Origin: Streptomyces sp. CB00316
GTDB taxonomy: Bacteria; Actinomycetota; Actinomycetes; Streptomycetales; Streptomycetaceae
Assembly (NCBI RefSeq): GCF_001905595.1
Contig: NZ_LIXI01000005.1
Location: 728,870 to 792,869 of the forward strand
DNA: 64,000 nucleotides
Reading direction: 5' to 3'
Shown here: piece after piece, positions 26,201 to 33,992 of the stretch
Layout of the letters: the number at the start of each line of letters is the position of its first letter
Position numbering within the stretch: position 1 is the stretch's first letter
Made by a program: the position numbers and the translations under genes
The notes under the pieces: model-generated
The model's input: the letters and a program-made list of their open reading frames with translations, nothing else
Told to the model about the DNA's origin: nothing
Database searches by the model: none

Positions 26201-26613
26201 GCGCCGACTACAGGCTGACCTCGTCGGTGAAGCACACCGCGAAGATCGGCGCCCTCTCCACCCGGGTCGACGTCAGCTTCTCCTTCCGCTCCAAGAAGGC
26301 GAGCGCGAAGCTCCCGGCCTCCACCGTCCGCTTCACCCCCGCCCTCTCCGCCGACGGCCGGGCGAAGGCGGGCAAGACCGTCTCCGTGCCGGTGAAGGTG
26401 CAGGGTTCGGCCGCCGGGAAGAACCTCAAGGCGCTGACGACGTACGTCAGTTACAACGGTGGCAAGACCTGGAAGAAGGTCACCGTGAAGAAGGGCAAGA
26501 TCACGGTGAAGAACCCGGCGAAGGGCAAGGCCATCTCCTTCGCCGCCAACATCACCGACAAGAAGGGCAACAAGTCCACGGTGCGGATCTACAGCGCGTA
26601 CCTGGGCAAGTGA
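23260..26613 (+). CDS. Secreted subtilisin-like serine protease (S8)
   Basis: Protein of 1,117 residues: a signal peptide (ending near AAARPVPS), a propeptide of about 190 residues, and a catalytic domain with Asp240 in VLDTGVDG, His272 in GHGTHVASIAAG and Ser451 in SGTSMATPHVAGA. A very long C-terminal extension of beta-rich, Lys-rich modules (about residues 520-1117) ends in KSTVRIYSAYLGK and probably binds substrate or cell wall. The TTG at 23260 is chosen because GGGGGAGAG sits immediately upstream; GTG 23272 is an alternative. It is monocistronic, followed by a strong terminator. Confidence 0.92.
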   Translation: MHTHVKRVGVPAVAAAAAVALAAGMTTPAAARPVPSAAAGKASGTAGKASHQLTLITGDRVSVDAKGRVVGFQPAEGRDGIPVHKQIRDGRTLVIPGDAQRLIASGKLDRRLFDITELNRPENRRAQKKDLRLIVSYRGAQSSRAKAEVRDAGSTRIGRSLTSLNAQSVATPKADAPDLWQALTSEQAGGTQRTTAAGIDRVWLDGKRKVTLDRSVAQIGTQAAWSAGYTGKGVKIAVLDTGVDGTHADLKGKIVKAKNFSTSPDLKDRIGHGTHVASIAAGSGAKQGGKFKGVAPDAKLLAGKVLGDDGFGDDSGILAGMEWAVAQGADVVNLSLGGMDTPEVDALEAAVNKLSATKGVLFAIAAGNEGSGAGTVGSPGSAEAALTVGAVDDKDKLAGFSSRGPRVGDGAVKPDVTAPGVDITAASALDSEIALEVGESPAGYLSISGTSMATPHVAGAAALLKQQHPEWTYRQLKSVLASSTKPGAYTPFQQGTGRIAVDRALTQTVVSDQVSVNFGVQQWPHTDDTPVTEKITYRNLGTADVTLDLTVAGTGPKGKPAPAGFFTLGTPQVTVPAGGTAEVALTADTRLGGAEVGAYSAYVVATGGGQSVRTAAAVDREREAYEITLKAISRTGKVPATADVSLDDLGGNAGFASFGSAFKNGVAKVRVPKGTYVLNSSVVTDPKKKWDVDWLVQPKLSVTKNTTITLDARRTKPAAITLPVKGTKLRGIQTEYTIATKQIDLTYGWAVGGKGTLRTAHVGPKVTDGSLSQRWAGSWNKGAAGDYNIATGGKVTQFATGFSRKYKASQFATVKLTMGVGAVKKKTGEVAPISELPGGHQMYGAPAYQALPGVRTVRVATTDKARWALMFAQIGGKDKKGHLIYEAGYFLGNPVAYKGGKSYTKTVNTGVFGPRLTGYDGVYRDGNEISGFLPLLADGKGNDGAPEFSSVTTVLHRNGKKFAQHKDPLQGWDYFTVPAGSADYRLTSSVKHTAKIGALSTRVDVSFSFRSKKASAKLPASTVRFTPALSADGRAKAGKTVSVPVKVQGSAAGKNLKALTTYVSYNGGKTWKKVTVKKGKITVKNPAKGKAISFAANITDKKGNKSTVRIYSAYLGK

Positions 26614-26652
26614 CCCGATAGAGCGGGCAGTTCACTCATCCCGCACGCAACG

Positions 26653-26692
26653 GCGGCCCGCCGCACGGAACTTCCTCCGTGCGGCGGGCCGC
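26653..26692. terminator. Bidirectional hairpin terminator
   Basis: A perfect 17-bp stem (26653-26669 with 26676-26692) with loop ACTTCC lies between the subtilase gene and convergent deoA. Confidence 0.9.
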
Positions 26693-26710
26693 TCGCTTTG
26701 TTCCCGCGCG

Positions 26711-27988
26711 TTACGCGATACGTTCCCGCACCACCGGGAGCGGCGCGAAGGACGTGCCGGCCGGGGCGATGTCGTACGCGTCGGGCAGGGCCTTCAGTGC
26801 GTAGTCGAACTTCTCCGGGGTGTCCGTGTGCAGCGTCATCAGGGGCTGGCCCTCGGTGACGGTGTCGCCGGGCTTGGCGTGGAGCTCGACGCCCGCGCCC
26901 GCCTGCACCGGGTCCTCCTTGCGGGCCCGGCCGGCGCCCAGGCGCCAGGCGGCGACGCCGACGTCGTAGGCGTCCAGGCGGGTCAGGACGCCGGAGGAGC
27001 GCGCGGTCACCACGTGCTGCTCGCGGGCGACCGGGAGGGTGGCGTCCGGGTCGCCGCCCTGGGCGGAGATCATGCGTCGCCAGACGTCCATCGCGGAGCC
27101 GTCGGCGAGCGCCTTCTCGGGGTCGGCGTCCTTGAGGCCCGCGGCGTCCAGCATCTCGCGGGCGAGGGCGAGGGTCAGGTCGATGACGTCCCTGGGGCCG
27201 CCGCCGGCCAGGACCTCGACGGACTCCCGTACCTCCAGCGCGTTGCCCGCGGTGAGGCCGAGCGGGGTCGACATGTCGGTGAGCAGGGCGACCGTCCGCA
27301 CCCCGCTGTCGGTGCCGAGCGCGACCATGGTGGAGGCCAGCTCGCGGGCGTCCTCGATGGTCTTCATGAAGGCGCCGGAGCCGACCTTGACGTCCAGGAC
27401 GAGCGCCCCGGTGCCCTCGGCGATCTTCTTGGACATGATCGAGCTGGCGATGAGCGGGATCGCCTCGACGGTGCCGGTGACATCGCGCAGCGCGTAGAGC
27501 TTCTTGTCGGCGGGGGCGAGGCCGTCACCCGCGGCGCAGATGACCGCGCCGGTGGTGTCGAGGACGTGCAGCATCTCCTCGTTGGAGATGTGGGCCCGCC
27601 AGCCGGGGATGGACTCCAGCTTGTCCAGGGTGCCGCCGGTGTGGCCGAGGCCCCGGCCGCTGAGCTGCGGCACGGCGGCACCGCACGCGGCGACCAGCGG
27701 GGCGAGCGGCAGGGTGATCTTGTCGCCGACGCCGCCGGTGGAGTGCTTGTCGGTGGTGGGGCGGGAGAGTGCGGCGAAGTCCATCCGCTCGCCGGAGGCG
27801 ATCATCGCGGCGGTCCAGCGGGCGATCTCGGTGCGGTTCATCCCGTTGAGCAGGATCGCCATGGCGAGGGCGGACATCTGCTCGTCGGCGACCTCGCCGC
27901 GGGTGTACGCGTCGATGACCCAGTCGATCTGCTCGGGGGTCAGCTCGCCTCGGTCCCGCTTGGTGCGGATGACGGAGATGGCGTCCAT
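26711..27988 (-). CDS. deoA: Thymidine phosphorylase
   Basis: Phosphorolysis of thymidine or deoxyuridine to the base and deoxyribose 1-phosphate, feeding DeoC after mutation to the 5-phosphate. The 425-residue length is normal. Motifs: DKHSTGGVGDK (80-90, phosphate site) and the family signature SGRGLGHTGGTLDKLESIPG (110-129). It is separated from upstream cdd by a hairpin and has its own operator 46 bases upstream of its start, so it is an independent unit of the nucleoside regulon. Confidence 0.95.
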   Translation of the reverse strand: MDAISVIRTKRDRGELTPEQIDWVIDAYTRGEVADEQMSALAMAILLNGMNRTEIARWTAAMIASGERMDFAALSRPTTDKHSTGGVGDKITLPLAPLVAACGAAVPQLSGRGLGHTGGTLDKLESIPGWRAHISNEEMLHVLDTTGAVICAAGDGLAPADKKLYALRDVTGTVEAIPLIASSIMSKKIAEGTGALVLDVKVGSGAFMKTIEDARELASTMVALGTDSGVRTVALLTDMSTPLGLTAGNALEVRESVEVLAGGGPRDVIDLTLALAREMLDAAGLKDADPEKALADGSAMDVWRRMISAQGGDPDATLPVAREQHVVTARSSGVLTRLDAYDVGVAAWRLGAGRARKEDPVQAGAGVELHAKPGDTVTEGQPLMTLHTDTPEKFDYALKALPDAYDIAPAGTSFAPLPVVRERIA

Positions 27989-28033
27989 GGGAGTCCTTCC
28001 GGCCGGTGCGTACGCAAGAGTTCGATGGCGACT

Positions 28034-28045
28034 CTACGCGCATAG
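28034..28045. promoter_or_regulatory. Operator upstream of deoA (site 3 of 5)
   Basis: CTACGCGCATAG, one mismatch from the perfect palindrome, extended to CTC...GAG on both sides (28032-28047). Confidence 0.72.
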
Positions 28046-28059
28046 AGAGAGGGAATGGC

Positions 28060-28089
28060 GGTGGCCCTTCCGGGAGGGGAAGGGCCACC
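28060..28089 (-). terminator. Hairpin terminator after cdd
   Basis: A perfect 12-bp stem GGTGGCCCTTCC/GGAAGGGCCACC (28060-28071 with 28078-28089) lies 14 bases after the cdd stop. It separates the transporter-cdd operon from deoA. Confidence 0.85.
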
Positions 28090-28103
28090 AGGGTGTTACA
28101 GAT

Positions 28104-28526
28104 TCAACCGAGGTGCTGCGGGCCGAACGACTGCGGCAGCATCTCGTCCAGCGTGCGGAGCCCGTCGGGCGTCTCCAGGAGGAGTTCGGGGCCGCCGAAC
28201 TCGTACAGGAGCTGTCGGCACCTGCCGCACGGCACCAGGATGGACCCGGTGCCGTCCACACAGGTGAAGTGGGTCAGCCGGCCGCCGCCGGTCGCCTGGA
28301 GGGTGGAGACCAGGCCGCACTCGGCGCAGAGCGAGAGGCCGTAGGAGGCGTTCTCGACGTTGCAGCCGGTGATCGTGCGGCCGTCGTCCACCCGGGCGGC
28401 GACCCCGACCGGGAAGCCCGAGTAGGGGGCGTACGCCCGGGACATCGCGTCCCGGGCCGCCTCCCGCAGGACCTCCCAGTCGGCCTCACCGAAGGGAGTG
28501 GCGGGTTCGGAGGCGGGCGAGGTCAC
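28104..28526 (-). CDS. cdd: Cytidine deaminase
   Basis: Zn-dependent deamination of (deoxy)cytidine to (deoxy)uridine. The protein has 140 residues, the homotetrameric short type. Zinc ligands are Cys67, Cys100 and Cys103 (CAE and PCGRC), the catalytic Glu is Glu69, and the substrate loop is CNVENASYG. The GTG start overlaps the upstream permease stop (GTGA), making it the last gene of the nucleoside importer operon. Confidence 0.95.
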   Translation of the reverse strand: MTSPASEPATPFGEADWEVLREAARDAMSRAYAPYSGFPVGVAARVDDGRTITGCNVENASYGLSLCAECGLVSTLQATGGGRLTHFTCVDGTGSILVPCGRCRQLLYEFGGPELLLETPDGLRTLDEMLPQSFGPQHLG

Positions 28527-29785
28527 TTGCCCTCGCCCTTCCGGTAGGGCACGCCGTTCGCCTTCGGCATGCGTAGGCGCTGCGCGGAGAGCGAGAGGAC
28601 CAGCAGCGTGGTGACGTACGGGGCCGCGTCGACGAACTGGCTCGGCACCTGGTCGGTCAGCAGGTACCAGGTGAACAGCAGCGCCGAGACGGCCGCCGAG
28701 ATCACCGCGGCGACGTACTTCTTCTTGTAGAGCTGCCAGAACACCGCGATGACCAGCAGGATCGCCAGCAGGAGCAGCATCGCGTGGACGTTCTCGGCGC
28801 CGCCGCGCAGCTTGAGGCTGTCGGTGAAGCCGAAGAGCCCGGCGCCCAGCGCCATGCCGCCCGGCATCCAGTTGCCGAAGATCATGGCTGCGAGGCCGAT
28901 GTAGCCGCGGCCGCCGGTCTGGCCCTCCTGGTAGATGCCGGTGGCGACGATCGCGAGGAACGCGCCGCCGAGGCCCGCGAGCCCGCCGGAGACGGTGACG
29001 GCGATGTACTTGTACTTGTACACGTTGACGCCGAGCGTCTCGGCGGCCACCGGGGACTCGCCGCAGGAGCGCAGCCGCAGCCCGAACGAGGTGCGCCACA
29101 GGATCCACCAGGTCGCCGGGATCAGCAGCAGCGCGAGCAGGGTCAGCAGGGAGAGGCCGGTGACCAGGCCGCCGATGATGCCCGCGACGTCGGAGATCAG
29201 GAACCAGTGGTGCTGCTGGAGGTCCTGCATCCAGTCCGAGAGCCCCGGAATGGTGATCTTGTCGATCGGGTCGATGCGCGGGGACTGCTTGGAGGAGCCG
29301 CCCTGCACGCCGTCGAAGGCGAAGTTGGAGAGATAGCGGGTGACACCGACGGCGAGGATGTTGATCGCCACACCGGAGACGATGTGGTTCACGCCGAAGG
29401 TGACGGTGATGACCGCGTGGAGCAGGCCGCCGAGGCAGCCGCCGAGGATGCCGAAGAGGACACCCATCCACGGGCCCCACTGGAATCCGGCCCAGGCACC
29501 GAACCAGGTACCGAGGATCATCATGCCTTCGAGGCCGATGTTGACGACGCCCGCGCGCTCGGCCCACAGACCGCCGAGTCCGGCGAGGCCGATCGGGACG
29601 GCGAGCTCCAGCGCGCCGGCGACCTGGCCGACCGAGGTGACGTCGTCGGCGCCGCTGATCAGGCGGACGAGCGAGACGAGGGCGAGGCCGCCCGCGATGA
29701 TGAGCAGGACGACGGGCAGGGTGAGCTTGCGGCGGCCGCCCTTCTTGGGGGCGTGACGTGCGGCAGTGACTTTGCTGGTGCTCAC
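28523..29785 (-). CDS. Nucleoside ABC transporter permease (YufQ/NupQ type)
   Basis: Protein of 420 residues with about ten hydrophobic segments and the BPD_transp_2 pattern ERAGVVNIGLEGMMILGTWFGA ... GVAINILAVGVTRYLSNFAF. It forms the importer with the permease, ATPase and BMP lipoprotein genes upstream, and overlaps both neighbours by 4 bases. The nucleoside substrate is inferred from linkage to cdd and from family resemblance to B. subtilis NupNOPQ. Confidence 0.92.
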   Translation of the reverse strand: MSTSKVTAARHAPKKGGRRKLTLPVVLLIIAGGLALVSLVRLISGADDVTSVGQVAGALELAVPIGLAGLGGLWAERAGVVNIGLEGMMILGTWFGAWAGFQWGPWMGVLFGILGGCLGGLLHAVITVTFGVNHIVSGVAINILAVGVTRYLSNFAFDGVQGGSSKQSPRIDPIDKITIPGLSDWMQDLQQHHWFLISDVAGIIGGLVTGLSLLTLLALLLIPATWWILWRTSFGLRLRSCGESPVAAETLGVNVYKYKYIAVTVSGGLAGLGGAFLAIVATGIYQEGQTGGRGYIGLAAMIFGNWMPGGMALGAGLFGFTDSLKLRGGAENVHAMLLLLAILLVIAVFWQLYKKKYVAAVISAAVSALLFTWYLLTDQVPSQFVDAAPYVTTLLVLSLSAQRLRMPKANGVPYRKGEGK

Positions 29786-30897
29786 AGGGCCGCCTCCTTC
29801 TCGGTCGTGAGGGCGTGGCCGGCCGCGAGCTCCTCGCCGACCTTCTGCTGCTGACGGCGGACGCCGTAGCGGCGTACCAGCTCGTAGGAGACGACGACCG
29901 AGATCACGATCAGGCCCTGCATGATCGTGGCGATCTCCTTCTCGTACCCGAACTGGTCGAGCGAGGCCGACGACTTGTCGAGGAAGGCGATCAGCAGGGC
30001 GCTGAAGGCGATGCCGAGCGGGTTGTTGCGGCCCAGCAGCGCGATGGTGATACCGGTGAAGCCGATACCGGTGGGGAAGTCGAGGCTGTAGGTGTGGGTG
30101 TCGCCGAGCAGCGTCGGCAGGCCCGCGAGGCCCGCTACCGCACCGGAGATCAGCATCGAGGTGAGGATCATCTTCTTGGCGTCCACACCGGAGGCCTGGG
30201 CGGCGCTCTCGCTGGCGCCCGTGGCGCGCAGGTCGAAGCCGAACCGGGTGCGGTTGAGGACGAACCAGTAGAGCAGGCCGCAGCCGGCGGCGACGAAGGT
30301 GAAGCCGTAGATCTCCCCGCCGTCGCCCATCGGCAGACCCGGGAACCAGCCGGTCTCCGCGATCTCGCCGGTGGTGAGGTTGTTGGAGCCTGCGGGCTGC
30401 TCACCGAAGTTCTTCGGCAGGATCAGCCAGGCGACCAGCGCGGTGGCGATCGAGTTGAGCATGATCGTGGAGACGACCTCGCTCACCCCGCGGGTGGTCT
30501 TGAGGAAGCCCGCGATACCGGCCCAGAAGGCACCGACGAGCATCGCGACGATCACGATCAGCGCGATGTGCAGCGGGCCCGGCAGGCTGACGCTGGCGCC
30601 GACCAGCGCGGCCATCATGGCGGCGAGTCGGTACTGCCCGTCGACGCCGATGTTGAAGAGGTTCATGCGGAAGCCGACGGCGACCGCGAGGGCGGCGAGG
30701 TAGTACGTACCCGCCTGGTTGATGATCAGGACCTGGACGTCGACGTAGCTCGCCGAGTCGAACATGATCCGGTACGGCTCGAACGGGTTACGGCCGGAGG
30801 CCAGCAGCACCACGGTCGTCAGCGCGAGGGCCACGACCAGGGCGAGCACCGGGCCGGCGAGGCCCAGGATCAGCCGGTCCTTGTCGAATTTCTTCAT
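29782..30897 (-). CDS. Nucleoside ABC transporter permease (YufP/NupP type)
   Basis: Protein of 371 residues with eight to ten hydrophobic segments (N-terminal LILGLAGPVLALVVALALTTVVLLA) and the family pattern FRMNLFNIGVDGQYRLAAM. It overlaps the second permease (ATGA at 29782) and the ATPase. Inner-membrane subunit of the nucleoside importer. Confidence 0.92.
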   Translation of the reverse strand: MKKFDKDRLILGLAGPVLALVVALALTTVVLLASGRNPFEPYRIMFDSASYVDVQVLIINQAGTYYLAALAVAVGFRMNLFNIGVDGQYRLAAMMAALVGASVSLPGPLHIALIVIVAMLVGAFWAGIAGFLKTTRGVSEVVSTIMLNSIATALVAWLILPKNFGEQPAGSNNLTTGEIAETGWFPGLPMGDGGEIYGFTFVAAGCGLLYWFVLNRTRFGFDLRATGASESAAQASGVDAKKMILTSMLISGAVAGLAGLPTLLGDTHTYSLDFPTGIGFTGITIALLGRNNPLGIAFSALLIAFLDKSSASLDQFGYEKEIATIMQGLIVISVVVSYELVRRYGVRRQQQKVGEELAAGHALTTEKEAAL

Positions 30898-32453
30898 CGG
30901 GCCTCGTCCTCCGAGCCTTCGAGGTGACCGGTGGCGGCGCCGGTCATGGCCGTGCCCAGTTCCTCCGGGGTGATGGTGGCCGGGTCGGCGTCCGCGACCA
31001 GCCGGCCGCGGTACATGACGCGCAGGGTGTCGGAGAGCCCGATGAGCTCGTCCAGGTCCGCCGAGATCAGCAGGACGGCGAGCCCTTCGCGGCGGGCCTC
31101 GCGGATCTGGTCCCAGATCTGCGCCTGCGCGCCGACGTCCACGCCCCGGGTGGGGTGGGCGGCGATCAGGAGCTTGGGGGCGTGGCTCATCTCACGGCCG
31201 ACGATCAGCTTCTGCTGGTTGCCGCCGGAGAGGGAGGCCGCGGTGACCTCGATGCCGGGGGTGCGCACGTCGTACTCGCGCACGATCCGCTCGGTGTCGG
31301 CGCGGGCCGCCTTGTTGTCCAGCAGCCAGCCGCGGCTGTTGGGCTTCTCGGTGACGTGGCCGAGGATGCGGTTCTCCCAGAGCGGGGCGTCCAGCAGGAC
31401 GCCGTGGCGGTGCCGGTCCTCGGGGATGTAGCCGATGCCGGCCTCGCGCCGCTTGCGGGTGGGGGCGTGCGAGATGTCGTCGGTGTCGAGGGTGATCACC
31501 CCGCCGTCCGGGTCGCGCATCCCGATCAGGGCCTCGATCAGCTCGGTCTGCCCGTTGCCCTCGACGCCCGCGATCCCGAGGACCTCGCCCTTGTGGATGG
31601 TGAAGCCGACGCCCGCGAGGACGTCGCGGACGGTGCCGTCGGGGTCGGTGACCGTGAGCGCGAGGTCCCGCACGCGCAGCATGGGCACGTCGGTGACCGT
31701 GGACTCGCGGGTCTCCGGCGAGGGCAGCTCGCTGCCGACCATCAGCTCGGCGAGCTGCTTGGTCGTGGTGGTGGCCGGGTCGGCGGTGCCCACCGTCGTA
31801 CCGCGGCGGATCACCGTGATCTCGTCGGCGACCGAGAGCACCTCGCCCAGCTTGTGCGAGATGAAGATGACGGTCAGTCCCTCGGCCTTGAGCTCGCGCA
31901 GGTTGGCGAAGAGGGCGTCGACCTCCTGCGGCACGAGGACCGCGGTCGGCTCGTCCAGGATCAGGATGCGGGCGCCCCGATAAAGGACCTTGAGGATCTC
32001 CACGCGCTGCCGGTCGGCGACCCCGAGGTCCTCGACGAGCGCGTCGGGGCGGATGCCGAGACCGTACGCGTCGGAGATCTCCTTGATCTTCCTGCGGGCG
32101 CCGGCGCCGATGCCGTACAGCTTCTCGCCGCCGAGGACCACGTTCTCCAGGACGGTGAAGTTGTCGGCGAGCATGAAGTGCTGGTGCACCATGCCGATGC
32201 CGCGCTCGATGGCGTCGCCGGGGTTGGAGAAGGAGACCTGCTCACCGTTGATGGCGATGGTGCCCTCGTCCGGCTTCTGCATGCCGTAGAGGATCTTCAT
32301 CAGGGTGGACTTGCCGGCACCGTTCTCGCCGACGAGGGCGTGAACCGTGCCCTTGCCGATCGTGATGTCGATGTCGTGGTTGGCGACGACGCCGGGGAAG
32401 CGCTTGGTGATGCCGTGCAGTTCCACGGCGGGGGGGCTGCTGGACGCGTTGAT
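30894..32453 (-). CDS. Nucleoside ABC transporter ATPase, two nucleotide-binding domains (YufO/NupO type)
   Basis: About 519 residues with two ATPase modules. The first has Walker A GENGAGKST and the LDEPTAVL Walker B. The second has a degenerate Walker A GVEGNGQTE, signature LSGGNQQK and degenerate Walker B LIAAHPTRG, as usual for this family. The start is unclear. The ribosome-binding site AAGGAG (32462-32467) points to codon 32453, which is ATC, and no ATG, GTG or TTG lies in frame at a suitable distance. An in-frame GTG at 32426 lacks a ribosome-binding site, and GTG 32570 would place the operator inside the gene. Confidence 0.88.
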   Translation of the reverse strand: MNASSSPPAVELHGITKRFPGVVANHDIDITIGKGTVHALVGENGAGKSTLMKILYGMQKPDEGTIAINGEQVSFSNPGDAIERGIGMVHQHFMLADNFTVLENVVLGGEKLYGIGAGARRKIKEISDAYGLGIRPDALVEDLGVADRQRVEILKVLYRGARILILDEPTAVLVPQEVDALFANLRELKAEGLTVIFISHKLGEVLSVADEITVIRRGTTVGTADPATTTTKQLAELMVGSELPSPETRESTVTDVPMLRVRDLALTVTDPDGTVRDVLAGVGFTIHKGEVLGIAGVEGNGQTELIEALIGMRDPDGGVITLDTDDISHAPTRKRREAGIGYIPEDRHRHGVLLDAPLWENRILGHVTEKPNSRGWLLDNKAARADTERIVREYDVRTPGIEVTAASLSGGNQQKLIVGREMSHAPKLLIAAHPTRGVDVGAQAQIWDQIREARREGLAVLLISADLDELIGLSDTLRVMYRGRLVADADPATITPEELGTAMTGAATGHLEGSEDEAR

Positions 32454-32529
32454 GACGCACTCTCCTTGGCCGGACAGGAGCGGGGGCGGAGGGGCTGAAG
32501 GGGGTGAAGTTATCGCGCCGGAGGGCCGT

Positions 32530-32541
32530 CTACACGCGTAG
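32530..32541. promoter_or_regulatory. Operator upstream of nucleoside importer operon (site 4 of 5)
   Basis: CTACACGCGTAG, one mismatch from the perfect palindrome, 77 bases before the likely ATPase start. Confidence 0.72.
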
Positions 32542-32670
32542 AGCTGCCGAATCGTGAACCACAGGCGCACGTCACAGCCCGGACGCGGGGTCCGGGGCCG
32601 GTGGGAGAGCCTGCGAAAGGCGGATCTTCTTCGGTACTGCTGTTCTGACTGCTGGGGTGAGGGCCCGGTG

Positions 32671-32721
32671 GGCCCTGTCCGCCCGCCCCGCCGGTGTGCG
32701 GCGGGGCGGGCGGACAGGGCC
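32671..32721 (-). terminator. Very strong hairpin terminator after bmp gene
   Basis: A perfect 23-bp GC-only-rich stem (32671-32693 with 32699-32721) with a 5-base loop lies 54 bases past the bmp stop. The 321-base gap 32454-32774 otherwise holds only the site-4 operator and a direct repeat CCTGGGAAACC beside the hairpin. The lipoprotein may thus be expressed apart from, and more strongly than, the membrane subunits. Confidence 0.9.
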
Positions 32722-32774
32722 TGGGAAACCTGCCGGAGGACCTGGGAAACCAGGACCGGCCTCGACCGTCCTGG

Positions 32775-33818
32775 TTACGGGGCGGTCTTGACGGTGATCT
32801 TGCCGTCGATGATCTCCTGCTTGGCCTTGTCGACCGCGGCGATGACGTCCTTCATGTCGGCGAAGGCGGGGTTGGACATCGACAGGGCGACGCCGTCCTT
32901 GTCCAGGCCGTAGCGGATCTCACCGGACTGCGGCTTGCCGTCCTTGACCGACTTGATCAGGTTGAAGACCGCGTCCTCGATGTCCTTCGTGACCGAGGTC
33001 AGGATGGACTCCTTGTAGTTGGCGAGGCCCGCCTGGTTGTACTGGTCGGAGTCGACGCCGATGTTCCACTTCTTCGCCTTGGAGGCGGCCTCGATGGCAC
33101 CCGAGCCGGCCAGACCGGCGGCCGAGTAGATCACGTCGGCGTTCTTGTCGAGCTGGCCCTGGGCGGCGGCCTTGCCGAGGTCGGGCTTGGAGAAGCCGTC
33201 GAAGTTCGGCGGCTGGGTCAGGTACTGCGGGAGCACCTTCACCGTCGGGTCGGTGTCCTTGACGCCCTGGGCGTAACCGGCCTCGAACTTCTTGATCAGC
33301 GGGGTCTCGACGCCACCGATGAAGCCGACCGTCTTCGTCTTGGTGACCTTGGCGGCGGCGACGCCGGCGAGGTAGGAGCCCTGCTCCTCGTTGAAGACGA
33401 TGTTGGCGATGTTCTTGCCGGTCACCGAGGCGTCGTCGATGATTCCGAAGGTGGTCTTCGGGAACTTCGGCGCGACCTTCTTGATGGCGGGCGCGTAGGC
33501 GAAGCCGACGCCGATCACCGGGTTGTTGCCGGAGCGGGCCAACTCGGTGAGGCGCTGCACCTTGTCGGCGTCGCTCTCACCGTCGGAGGGCTCGGCCTCG
33601 CTGCCGTTGATGTCGAGGTCCTTCTCCGCCTTGGCGAGTCCGGCGTAGGCGGCGTCGTTGAACGACTGGTCGCCGCGGCCACCGATGTCGTACGCGATGG
33701 CGGCCTTGTCACCGTCGGAACCTGCGTCCGACGACGTTTTTCCGCCACACGCGGTGACGGAGAGCGCGAGGGCCGCTGACGCGACACCCACGGTGGCAAT
33801 CCTGGTGATCCGGCGCAA
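32775..33818 (-). CDS. BMP-family nucleoside-binding lipoprotein
   Basis: Protein of 347 residues with a lipobox VTAC (lipidated Cys24). The mature BMP/PnrA-like domain includes DIGGRGDQSFNDAAYAGL near its N-terminus, the region that binds the nucleoside base and ribose in PnrA relatives. It is the extracellular receptor of the importer encoded downstream, separated from it by a strong terminator, and has its own operator copy. Confidence 0.93.
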   Translation of the reverse strand: MRRITRIATVGVASAALALSVTACGGKTSSDAGSDGDKAAIAYDIGGRGDQSFNDAAYAGLAKAEKDLDINGSEAEPSDGESDADKVQRLTELARSGNNPVIGVGFAYAPAIKKVAPKFPKTTFGIIDDASVTGKNIANIVFNEEQGSYLAGVAAAKVTKTKTVGFIGGVETPLIKKFEAGYAQGVKDTDPTVKVLPQYLTQPPNFDGFSKPDLGKAAAQGQLDKNADVIYSAAGLAGSGAIEAASKAKKWNIGVDSDQYNQAGLANYKESILTSVTKDIEDAVFNLIKSVKDGKPQSGEIRYGLDKDGVALSMSNPAFADMKDVIAAVDKAKQEIIDGKITVKTAP

Positions 33819-33878
33819 GGGAAGGCTCCTTCAAACCTGACCGAAGCGCCTCTTCCGGCGCTGGTTTCGCGGCGATCG

Positions 33879-33890
33879 TAACGCGCGTAG
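33879..33890. promoter_or_regulatory. Operator upstream of bmp gene (site 5 of 5, weaker)
   Basis: TAACGCGCGTAG matches the palindrome at 10 of 12 positions with one half-site intact; it lies 61 bases before the start of the lipoprotein gene. Confidence 0.6.
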
Positions 33891-33992
33891 ATGTCAGATA
33901 AGAGCACGTACGGAAGCCGTTATCGGATCGTCGCGAACAGGAGGTGTCGCGCACGTCCACGGATGGACCGCGAACGCTTCGTTACGGCAGCC

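Noticed and set aside
23227..26235. Open frame of about 1,000 codons opposite the subtilase gene
   Set aside because: Same composition artefact; the plus strand carries the complete Asp-His-Ser protease.
32721..32760. CCTGGGAAACC direct repeat as a regulatory element
   Set aside because: It lies downstream of a terminator for the bmp gene and only two copies exist; no support for function.
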